The notes below the pieces were generated by a model. The model saw nothing but the letters and a program-made list of their open reading frames with translations, was not told the DNA's origin and searched no databases. Made by a program: the position numbers and the translations under genes. Shown here piece by piece: positions 41,055-49,539 of a DNA stretch of 64,000 nt. Source of the stretch: Nitzschia sp. DOCU1 (taxonomy: Eukaryota > Bacillariophyta > Bacillariophyceae > Bacillariales > Bacillariaceae); assembly GCA_951394045.1 (NCBI GenBank), contig OX595987.1, positions 4,154,001-4,218,000 on the forward strand, read 5' to 3'. The number at the start of each line of letters is the position of its first letter. Positions within the stretch are counted from its first letter, which is position 1.

Positions 41055-42023
41055 TCACATTCTGAGTAGATCCATGGGATGCAACGATGCGACATTTGTC
41101 CGTTGAGATGGTTCGTCACTTCCACTAGTAGCGCCATCGTTGCTGTTTCGGATGGGTACACCATGCTTCCACATTCCATCATGTCGTAATGTGCCATCCG
41201 CACGTACTTCCATTCCCTTTCCATCCATTTCTCCTTGATTGAATTCTCCCACATAGTGCCCACCATCGCTCCACATTAATTGTCCCGTGCCATGAAAGTG
41301 GCCTTCTTTAAAGTCCCCTTCATATCGAGAACCGTCTGCAAAGATACATACGGCTGTCCCATGACGTTGTCCATCCACCCAGCCCCCTTCATAGGTAGTA
41401 CCGTCGGGGTAAATCATAATGCCATGAATCAAGTGTCCCTTCAAGTGTTTGCCTCGAAAATATCGTCCGTCTGCGAAACGGATCTTGCCAACTGTGATTT
41501 GACTGGGAAGAGGTCGTATGGACAATGGAGATTTGCGGGGCGTTGTCAATAATAATGTCCCAGAACTGCTGTGCAAGTTGGTATCAGATATCTTGTGGCG
41601 ATGGTGTTGTTCTTGTTGTTGATGTGGTCTTAGGGGCGTTTTGAAAATCAAATCGGCCCAATTGGGAGATCCTGGGGGTGTCACCATGGGCGGAGCCGAT
41701 GGTAGTGATGGTATTGATGGATCACGATCCGGTGTGCAGAGTGAACGAGGATCGGAAAGTGACATTCTTGACTTGACATGTTCGGATTGTTGCTTTTCTT
41801 GATCATGAGTTTCATCGGGATCGAAGTAAATGTCACGTGTGGAATCGCTAGTGAAGATGCTGCTAGCGCTGCATTGCATTGCCAGAAGACCGAAGGAAGG
41901 GGTACTCGGGATGATGGCATCGCCTTGATTCATGTCACAACTAGCTAGACTTCCAAAGGAATCATTCATTAACGTATGGGTAGGACATGTCCGCTTCATG
42001 GTGGTTGTTGATCTTGTGTCCAT
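41055..42023 (-). CDS. MORN-repeat protein 3, intronless
   Basis: The protein has 322 residues from the ATG at 42023. The ATG at 41999 is an alternative, and codons upstream of 42023 offer only TTG. The first 180 residues are Ser/Pro/His-rich and disordered (around SIPSLPSAPPMVTPPGSPNW). The C-terminal part has five to six MORN repeats: FRGKHLKGHLIHGIM, YEGGWVDGQRHGTA, YEGDFKEGHFHGTG, YVGEFNQGEMDGKG and HDGMWKHG. This block aligns closely with the end of MORN protein 1 (GSWVDGMRHGRG, EGEFREGNFHGHG, VGEWCDGEMHGKG) but has no intron at the place where that gene has one. It should be a small scaffold or membrane-binding protein, and the partner is unknown. It is divergent from the first sulfotransferase gene. 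Confidence 0.8.
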   Translation of the reverse strand: MDTRSTTTMKRTCPTHTLMNDSFGSLASCDMNQGDAIIPSTPSFGLLAMQCSASSIFTSDSTRDIYFDPDETHDQEKQQSEHVKSRMSLSDPRSLCTPDRDPSIPSLPSAPPMVTPPGSPNWADLIFKTPLRPHQQQEQHHRHKISDTNLHSSSGTLLLTTPRKSPLSIRPLPSQITVGKIRFADGRYFRGKHLKGHLIHGIMIYPDGTTYEGGWVDGQRHGTAVCIFADGSRYEGDFKEGHFHGTGQLMWSDGGHYVGEFNQGEMDGKGMEVRADGTLRHDGMWKHGVPIRNSNDGATSGSDEPSQRTNVASLHPMDLLRM

Positions 42024-42574
42024 CCTTTTGATAGCGATCCCGAGTTTTGCAGCTTCGGGCAATCCCTTGATCTTGGGTAGCTCGCGCCGCTCGTTCCATT
42101 CGGGTTCGGCTGGTGTGGATTGGCATCAGTGGCATCTATGTAAAAAGGACGCCGTGGTTGCTCTTTCAGTCTTGTCCTCTCTGGAGTTAAGCCGATCGGT
42201 AACAGGTTAAACAGTCAATGACTTTGTTAGATATGCCTAGCCCTCATCCAATGTCCCCCTCTCATTCCACAAGATCAGGGGCATAAGAATTTTGTCCATA
42301 TATATGGTTGAAAAAGTCTTAGGCCCAGTTTCGCGCCACGAGCAGGGCTCTTATTTTACACTGACTGTATGATGTGTTGGACGCAGAACACCATCTCATG
42401 TTATCTACCGTTCCGGATAGCTATAGTACGTAATATCGTGCCTTGGATCATTGGCGACTTTTAAAAATTTAAAAATGGTGTGGCCCAAAGCGTCAACAAC
42501 AGCTCTCTCTCTCTATTGTACCACTTGTACCAGGTAGGGAACTTGGCTGATTGGAAGCCGATTATCGCATTGTA
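42024..42574. other. Divergent intergenic region
   Basis: 551 bases between the starts of MORN protein 3 (minus) and sulfotransferase 1 (plus), so it should hold both promoters. A short CT tract lies near 42503. No specific element was recognised. Confidence 0.45.
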
Positions 42575-44074
42575 ATGGCGACTACTGATAATAGTAGAAG
42601 CAGCGAGGAAGTTATATCAAAGTCGCGACGGTCGTCATCTGCGTCAACCTCTCGTCGAGCATCGGGCGATGCTGGTGTTGCGAGGTCATCGGCCCCTGAA
42701 ACACGATGGTCATTATACGCATTGCTTTCTCTGGTGCTGTTTAGTGTGTACAGTGCGAATCAAGTTATTGGGGGTCTCTCTTATTTTGCTCGCCCCATGG
42801 AATTATCACAATCGGCGGCTTTGGCTACCCATTCTGCACTCTACGATGATTTGACTGAAACGAGAAATAGTACGAGTACGAGCAACAGCCCTGAAAGCAG
42901 CCCTAATGAGCAGCCCCAAGAAATACAACAAGAAGAACAAATTTCTCTTGTACGCGACAACCATACCACCAGTGCTCCTGTCACAACGTTGCCCCCAGCA
43001 TCTTTATATGCCAGCACCACAGCTAAAAGTAACACGTCAGCGGCGCTACTGAAACAAAGCTACAACGCCTTGCCCTTGGAAATGGTGCATATTCCCAAAA
43101 CGGGTGGGACATCTATGGAGGCTGCCTTTTCCAAGTTCGATCGGCATTGGAGCCTTTGCAAATTTATGAATCGGTCCGTTTCTATCAAAGCCAGTATGGG
43201 GGGCGTATCTTGTCCCAGCAAGGCGCCATTTGAAAGTACAAAAGCGTTCATAGACGCTGTCGCTGTCTCTTGGGGAGATTACGAAAAGTGGGCTCAAGGT
43301 GCCGCCATGTGGCATTTGCCGCCCCATCGATTTGAGGAATTGCCATGGAATTTGAACATGTATCAAAATGCTACACTGTTTGCCGTGGTACGAAATCCCT
43401 ATGATCGGGTCGTTTCCGAATACTACTTTGAACAGTTTGTGTACATCGATCAACGCCAAGCATCTTTAGCGAATAAACCCACGGCAAGCCACTTGAATGC
43501 ATGGGCACAAGGTCGTCTGAGAGAACGACGTAAATTTCTAAATGGTACTACATGGGCATTGAATCAAGACTATGGTGGACATGGTGGACATTGGATTCCA
43601 CAAGCCGAATTTTGTTTCTATCAAGGAAAACGCTATGTTCAGCATGTACTCAAGTTTGAAGACAATTTAGGGGAATCCTTGCGTAACTTGGTGCAACATT
43701 ACTACAACTTTTCGGCGTCATTGGCCTTGCCCCATGTCATGACATCGTCCTCGCCATCGGGGAGCAAGCAAAACTCATCATCTACAACGAAAGATAGACA
43801 ACACACGACCACATTGACACGCAATGATTTGGAAGATGCTACGAAACAAATGATAGAGTTGCTCTTTGCCCAAGATTTTGAAGCCTTTGGATATGAGAAG
43901 GAATCTACCGGAAATCTTTCTGCGGGAGACTTGTGGACTTTGATAAAGGAACCACCGCCGCCACCACCTGATAATCGGCAAATAGTAAAAGATCTGCTAG
44001 CCAAACTCGCGGCAAGGGAGGCGGCAAAAGCAGCGGCAGCTCGAGCCCAGGAAGAAAAGAGCAACGAACGATAA
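42575..44074 (+). CDS. Golgi-type sulfotransferase family protein 1
   Basis: The protein has 499 residues from the ATG at 42575. The in-frame upstream start at 42551 is only TTG. A Ser/Arg-rich cytosolic tail precedes a transmembrane anchor near residue 50 (LYALLSLVLFSVYSANQVIG), giving type II topology. After a Ser/Thr/Gln-rich stem, the catalytic domain has the 5'-phosphosulfate loop HIPKTGGTSMEAAF and the 3'-phosphate motif RNPYDRVVSEYYFE, both intact for PAPS binding. GHGGHWIPQAEFCFYQG and YVQHVLKFEDNL follow and fit the sulfotransferase family that modifies carbohydrates. The C-terminus is Ala/Arg/Glu-rich (AAREAAKAAAARAQEE). The substrate is probably a glycan or polysaccharide in the Golgi, which is inference. 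It is in tandem with the paralog at 44907. Confidence 0.85.
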   Translation: MATTDNSRSSEEVISKSRRSSSASTSRRASGDAGVARSSAPETRWSLYALLSLVLFSVYSANQVIGGLSYFARPMELSQSAALATHSALYDDLTETRNSTSTSNSPESSPNEQPQEIQQEEQISLVRDNHTTSAPVTTLPPASLYASTTAKSNTSAALLKQSYNALPLEMVHIPKTGGTSMEAAFSKFDRHWSLCKFMNRSVSIKASMGGVSCPSKAPFESTKAFIDAVAVSWGDYEKWAQGAAMWHLPPHRFEELPWNLNMYQNATLFAVVRNPYDRVVSEYYFEQFVYIDQRQASLANKPTASHLNAWAQGRLRERRKFLNGTTWALNQDYGGHGGHWIPQAEFCFYQGKRYVQHVLKFEDNLGESLRNLVQHYYNFSASLALPHVMTSSSPSGSKQNSSSTTKDRQHTTTLTRNDLEDATKQMIELLFAQDFEAFGYEKESTGNLSAGDLWTLIKEPPPPPPDNRQIVKDLLAKLAAREAAKAAAARAQEEKSNER

Positions 44075-44906
44075 ACTGCAAGTGCAATCTCTGTTGAAGA
44101 AAAGCGATTTTTTGATTCGACGACGTCTAACTTAACTTTATATTGCACGTGTGGGTGAAGATTCTAAGAAGATTGAGTCCAGGACGACGACAAGCCCATC
44201 TGATCATGCGGTACTACCGGTAGTACCGGTTGTCATTTTCTATCAAGTAGTAGCGAGGACGAGATTTGAAGAAGACTGGGGTTTGACGCCGTCTTTTTTG
44301 ACCTTTTCTAATAATAGTATGGCAAATGGTTCATGCTGTTCAGTGTTTTTTTGCTGCAGGCTTGGTAGTAAGGAGCTGTAGCGCCGGCGTCCTCACCAAG
44401 AAGGCCGCGAACAACGAGAGCGCTAGCTAGGGCGGCAGCAGGACCACAAGTGCGAGTAGCCATTAAGCAAAAAGAGCGCCTTGATCCCTACTACTGTAGA
44501 TATGAGCAAGCAGCAGTTTTTTCTATTGCTACTATCTACTCAAATCATTCTCTACAAGCATAGTACACTGGAGCTATTCGGTGATGACGTCGTCTGACAT
44601 CTGACTTTCCAAAATATGTTGTTATGTAAATGTGTCATACACGACATCGGATGTTCGCGAGAATGAATACACCGTTAGCTTTGTAAATATGCGCCAATAC
44701 CTACCCTCATATCATAACTACATATAGACAGCGATACCTTTGGTTGTGGCATTGGCTCGCAGATCGAGCTCGTGGAAGCTTTGTGCCGAAAGCGAAGACG
44801 ATGGCGATGCAGATGCTGATGCCATTGCAACTGCAAACAACGAAACGGTGCATCGACTCTCTCGAAGGAGTAGGACACCCACCTGGTGGACAAGCATTGA
44901 ATTGCA
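44075..44906. other. Intergenic region between tandem sulfotransferases
   Basis: 832 bases between two same-strand paralogs. It holds the 3' end of one and the promoter of the next. No supported gene or repeat was seen. Confidence 0.5.
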
Positions 44907-46325
44907 ATGACAATCCGCCCGGTGCCTACTGCTAGTAGTAGTAGCAGCAGTGGTGAGGATGTTCTTAAGTCGCGATGGTCGTCAGTGGCGTCTCGTCGTT
45001 TAAAACAAGAAGTGGCGACTACCCCATCCCTACCTTCGGCCCCCAAAGCACAACGCATAGCGTGGACATTGTTCATGTTATTTTCCCTCGCACTGTTTGG
45101 TGTCTACGGCGTCAATCAAGTCGTCTCCCGTCCTCCGTACGTTTCTCGTCCCCTGGAACTGCCACAATCGGCGGCTTCTTCAGGGACTCCTCCTCCCACT
45201 AAAAGCATCCCCCAACGCATCGACAGCAATAGCTACACAAAGAAACCGCTTGCTGCCAATCAACAAGCACAAATACAGCACGAGCAAGCCAAGGCGCTCT
45301 TGTTAAAACGAAATTACACTGCTTTGCCATTAGAACTGGTACACATTCCCAAGACGGGTGGAACTTCCATGGAAGCTGCCTTTGCCCGGCTGGGAAAACA
45401 TTGGGGCTTTTGCAAGTTTATGAATCGAGGTGACTCGTTCAGAAATAGTTTGGGTGCGGTCAGTTGTCCACTGGGATCTCCACCCCTCGTGAGCTTGGGC
45501 ACGTATCAAAAGGCAATTTTTGGGTATACCAAGTGGGCCCAGGGTGCCATGCCATGGCATTTACCACCGCATCGATTTGAAAAACTGCAGCCTTGGGAGA
45601 ACATGTATCAAAATGCGACATTGTTTGCTGTGGTACGAAATCCCTATGATCGGGTCGTTTCCGAATACTATTTTGAAAATTTTGTCTACAGACAACAATC
45701 ACCAACCATCAGGCCGACGGCAGCTCATTTGAATACCTGGGCACAACGGATATTGAAAGAACGAAGCAAATTTCTACAAAATTTCACTAGGGACTTTCAA
45801 TCGAATCAATGGAATCAGGGATATGGGGGGCATGGGGGGCATTGGATTCCGCAAGCCGAGTATTGTTTTTACAATGGCAGACGTTACGTTCAGCACATTT
45901 TAAAATTTGAAGACAACTTGACCCATGCCTTTGAGGAATTGATGCAACGCTATTACAACGTATCATTGACATTGCCCCGTGTCATGACATCCGCATCCTC
46001 CGTATCCTCTCCGGGAGGTAAAACGGCGACGACTGTGACAAATGCTAAGGATAGCAGCAACAAATTGACACGGCGCGATTTTCAAGATTCGACCAAGCAA
46101 ATGATTGAATTGATTTTCGCCCAAGATTTTGAAGCATTTGAGTATGTCAAGGAATCAACTGGAAATCGTGCTGCGGCAGACCTGTGGGCGTCTGTCAAGT
46201 TACCTCCAGCGCCACCCAAAGGTGGCGGCGGGACTACGAAAAGTAACATACAGAAGCAGCAGCTCTCAAGGCCAAACAACAGCAATAGACAGCGCCGGCG
46301 GCTTCGCTTACACGATGGTGGCTAG
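44907..46325 (+). CDS. Golgi-type sulfotransferase family protein 2
   Basis: The protein has 472 residues, starting MTIRPVPTASSSSSSGED. A type II anchor lies near residues 52-72 (AWTLFMLFSLALFGVYGVNQ). The catalytic domain begins about residue 140 with LPLELVHIPKTGGTSMEAAF. It has the 3'-phosphate motif RNPYDRVVSEYYFENFV, GYGGHGGHWIPQAEYCFYNG and YVQHILKFEDNL. It parallels sulfotransferase 1 along almost the whole length, including the N-terminal Ser-rich tail, the anchor and the segment MIEL(I/L)FAQDFEAF(E/G)Y near the end. It therefore arose by tandem duplication. The two differ mostly in the stem and in the Pro/Lys-rich versus Ala-rich C-terminus. Both PAPS motifs are intact, so both are expected to be active, perhaps on related glycans. 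Confidence 0.85.
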   Translation: MTIRPVPTASSSSSSGEDVLKSRWSSVASRRLKQEVATTPSLPSAPKAQRIAWTLFMLFSLALFGVYGVNQVVSRPPYVSRPLELPQSAASSGTPPPTKSIPQRIDSNSYTKKPLAANQQAQIQHEQAKALLLKRNYTALPLELVHIPKTGGTSMEAAFARLGKHWGFCKFMNRGDSFRNSLGAVSCPLGSPPLVSLGTYQKAIFGYTKWAQGAMPWHLPPHRFEKLQPWENMYQNATLFAVVRNPYDRVVSEYYFENFVYRQQSPTIRPTAAHLNTWAQRILKERSKFLQNFTRDFQSNQWNQGYGGHGGHWIPQAEYCFYNGRRYVQHILKFEDNLTHAFEELMQRYYNVSLTLPRVMTSASSVSSPGGKTATTVTNAKDSSNKLTRRDFQDSTKQMIELIFAQDFEAFEYVKESTGNRAAADLWASVKLPPAPPKGGGGTTKSNIQKQQLSRPNNSNRQRRRLRLHDGG

Positions 46326-47885
46326 CAGCAGCACAATCCAGCAACGATAGCAGTGGTTCCCGAAGATTATGACGAATGAAGACGAATCAAGTTTCGTGTG
46401 CTGGAATATCATGGTAGTGATGTGACGACGAGCCAATGTTGGCGTCGGTGCTGACTCTTCCCACACATCATCCAGCCACTGTAGGAGAGTCAGTGGTATA
46501 TTCAGTCATGCTCCGAGGCCACGCGGCCTTGGTGTCCTCCATTTTGATACTACAAATTACTACCGCTACAAATCTCAGGATTTTTAGCTTTCGACGCATT
46601 CCCCAGCACTGCGTAGTGGCCATTCTCGAGCATTTTGCCATTTCATTTCGCGCTGCGCCCCAGAATACCATGGTGCGAAAGCTTGTCAAAGGCCACATTG
46701 CAAGATCCAGGAGGAGCATGATGATCCGACTTCGAAAGAATGCAAATCTACAATCGGCATCCTAGAGAAAGAAAGTGGTGGCCAAGCGGCGGCGCTGGTG
46801 GCTGTGCTGCTGCGACTGGACGACGTTGCTACGAACGAAGACGGAGTGCCCCTGCATCATTTTAGTAGAATTCACAGGCAGTATCGATGTGCCTCCGGAA
46901 GAAGAAGATGGACTTCGGATTTGAGGGCTTTGCTAGGCAACAGCGTTAGGCTTTTGCACGGATGCGTTTATTTTGCAGACTACTGGGGCGGCCAATGTCT
47001 ACCTCTAGACGATGACAATGATTCTAGAGAGAATGAACTCTGTGTCCACGCGCCCTTTACTCCGCATGTTCTACTTCGCTATTAGAAACGGAATACTAGA
47101 GGTTTAACAACGCTGATACTGCTATCGACTATGCTCCGAAAACCAGGCGGCTGTGATCTTCTTGTTCATCGTGGTTCTCGAACCATCTCATTGCATAGAG
47201 GACGCAGAGTCATGCTACCTACGAACCTCCAAGAAACTATCCCCACTCCGAGCACCAAAAAGGAAGGAGACAAAAAGGACCCGAGGAATGAACCTGTTAC
47301 TACTGCAATCCGAAACTACCATTCGACGGCGGGTGGGACAGAAAGAAGACAAAGAACGCAAAGTTCGCAAGGGTAGAAAGTGGATGGCGTATCCCATAGT
47401 ACGGGATGTGGGAATTCACGGTATACTGTAAATAATAAGTATGCCCATGCGACCACGAAAACTTTAGCCGAATTAGAGGATCGCCTATTTGTTAGAAGCA
47501 TTGCTTCACAACTTCACAACAACAATTATGCTCTCAGTAGCGCCCATCCGAGATTTATCCACAGCCTTCTGAAGAATAAGCCAAGTTCTCAATCACTTTG
47601 ATTGGGGAACTTCTCGGAAACTTCCCGGTCGTGCGTCCCCCAAGGCGGTTTAAAATCGTATGGTCTGGTACCGCGAAGGACGCGAAATTGGTCGATGTCA
47701 GCATGACGCGAAGCCATAACTTGAGAACAGGAAGACGAACGCAGAAAAACTCATCATTAAACTCTCTCGGCGTTGACAATCGCTACTCTAGAGAGTTTCG
47801 CCGTTCATCCTTGATCGGTGCATTGCATCCTGGCCTATCTCTACTAGCTGGTTTATAAATTACCCCTTGACGAAAAGGTATCACA
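46326..47885. other. Intergenic region with possible decayed coding sequence
   Basis: 1.56 kb without a confident gene. Around 46640-47085 a plus-strand frame without a good start reads ACQRPHCKIQEEHDD, then ALVAVLLRLDDVATNEDG. This faintly recalls a MYND-type zinc finger followed by helical sequence. Near 47065 a different frame reads LRMFYFAIRNGILEV and then a stop. These may be remnants of a gene, and nothing intact was found. Confidence 0.35.
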
Positions 47886-49358
47886 ATGATCAAGCTCAGG
47901 GTTCCAACGTTCCACAAAATGGTGACCCCGCTGGCCCCCACACCCCGGCCTGACGTTGTCGTCTACGATGATAACGACGACGACGTTGACGTCTTGGACG
48001 ACTTGCTACTCAACGAAAAGTCCTCCGTCCAGCCCTACGAATTCTTGACCGACAGTCCGAAATACTTGCTGAAACTTTGTCAACATGGCAATCCCAGGCA
48101 TGTGCAACGCGTTTGTCAGATTATCGAGGAAATCGCAATGACAACTCCTACCTGCTCGGAGAGGACCACATCCCAGCAACAACGCCTATTGCAGGCATGT
48201 AAACGGCAACTACTACGGCGTACCCACACGGAAGAAGACATGTTGTTCAGTTTCGTATCGCCCCGAAGTACCCCACTTCATTTACTGGTGGCACGCAGCC
48301 AGGAAGACCTCGTCAGGGCGACTACCGTCCAAGCTCTGTTAAAAGCAGCAAGTGCATTGGCTCGGCATTTTCCCCTCGACGATGAAATTCACCAGTTGCC
48401 TTGTTTGGTCAACAAACATGGGGAAACCCCACTGCATGTAGCCTGTCGCCATGCCAGTCAAAGTCTGATTCGTGTTCTACTCGCACATGGACGTTCGGCA
48501 GTGCTAGTGCTGGATCAACAAGGCTACCCACCCATGATGCGATTGGCAAGTCGTTATGAACAACGAGCGGGATTTTATTCTCAACTATTGTGGTGTTCAT
48601 CTTTCGAAAGTTATTTGGACGATCAGGATGCTACTAGTAGAGACCAGCAAGACATCAACAACAAATCACCAGAGCCCTCCAATACCCAATGGAATCCTAC
48701 TGGCATTTCGATTCATTGTCCCATGTATTTGATATTGGAAATGATTCGAGTCGCATGGACGGTGGAAACCTCCGAAACATTTTCCCTGGGCAAGGCCGTG
48801 ACTAGGTTTGCTAGTTTGTTGCCCCGCCGGGTCGTGGACTATGTATTGGACCAATGTCTTGGTGCCAAGAACGACAACCATACGCGCAGTGCCAAGAAAA
48901 TGCTTCAACAAGCCCTGGGTCAACCTCGTCGACGTGACTATACGATTTTGGCGCAGCAACAAGCGTACTTTATACGCAAACTTGTACTTTTGTTGTTGAA
49001 TGGAGCAGCCGCAGCGGAATCCTCTTCGCTCTTTCTCATGGCATCGTCGTCGTCTACCGTATTAGCTCAAGCATTGGCAGCCGGATGGACTTGGAATGAA
49101 GAAGAAGTATACTACCACCACCATGATAGCATCCGAGAAGACGAGGACCATGGCAGTCTTTTACAAACTTTGGTATTGGCACACCCAGAAGGCTTGGTCG
49201 AGTCCGAAGACGGCTTGTTTCCCTTTCAATTGGCAGCATTGCCATCCACAATCACAAACGATATAGAGGACTTGGCGCAGTTGGACACCATTTACAACTT
49301 GCTACTTTCGGCGCCGCAACAAATTGGGGGTAATCACAACAAAAACTACAAACCATAG
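47886..49358 (+). CDS. Ankyrin-repeat protein with diatom-type C-terminal block
   Basis: The protein has 490 residues. The N-terminal part (YEFLTDSPKYLLKLCQHGNP) is shared with the ankyrin protein at 59377 (YEFFEKDPHYLLRLAQQND). Ankyrin-like repeats follow: STPLHLLVARSQEDLV, then NKHGETPLHVACRHASQ and LDQQGYPPMMRLASRYEQ. The C-terminal 200 residues form a conserved block with LPRRVVDYVLDQ, QPRRRDYTILAQQQAYFI, LVLAHPEGLVESEDGLFPFQ and QLDTIYNLLLSAPQQI. The same block appears in the pseudogene at 28475 and, more divergently, at 59377. No signal peptide or membrane segment is seen, so it is probably cytosolic or nuclear. Ankyrin repeats bind proteins, and the C-terminal block has no function I know. 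It is a single-exon gene. Confidence 0.82.
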   Translation: MIKLRVPTFHKMVTPLAPTPRPDVVVYDDNDDDVDVLDDLLLNEKSSVQPYEFLTDSPKYLLKLCQHGNPRHVQRVCQIIEEIAMTTPTCSERTTSQQQRLLQACKRQLLRRTHTEEDMLFSFVSPRSTPLHLLVARSQEDLVRATTVQALLKAASALARHFPLDDEIHQLPCLVNKHGETPLHVACRHASQSLIRVLLAHGRSAVLVLDQQGYPPMMRLASRYEQRAGFYSQLLWCSSFESYLDDQDATSRDQQDINNKSPEPSNTQWNPTGISIHCPMYLILEMIRVAWTVETSETFSLGKAVTRFASLLPRRVVDYVLDQCLGAKNDNHTRSAKKMLQQALGQPRRRDYTILAQQQAYFIRKLVLLLLNGAAAAESSSLFLMASSSSTVLAQALAAGWTWNEEEVYYHHHDSIREDEDHGSLLQTLVLAHPEGLVESEDGLFPFQLAALPSTITNDIEDLAQLDTIYNLLLSAPQQIGGNHNKNYKP

Positions 49359-49539
49359 ACGAATATTGAATACAAGGAGCTAGTAACCATATCAGCTACC
49401 TTCTATTATAGAAATCAGAACGAAATGCTATTCCTACTAGAAGTGTGTCAAGAAAATCGGCTGGTGTCTCGACTAGCTGCTAGAAATTAATTGATTTCTA
49501 TTCTTGTTTCGAAAGTCTTATGGGAGGTCCCACTGGGGG

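Noticed and set aside
44675..45076. 133-codon minus-strand frame opposite sulfotransferase 2
   Set aside because: It is antisense to the well-supported N-terminal part of the sulfotransferase gene.
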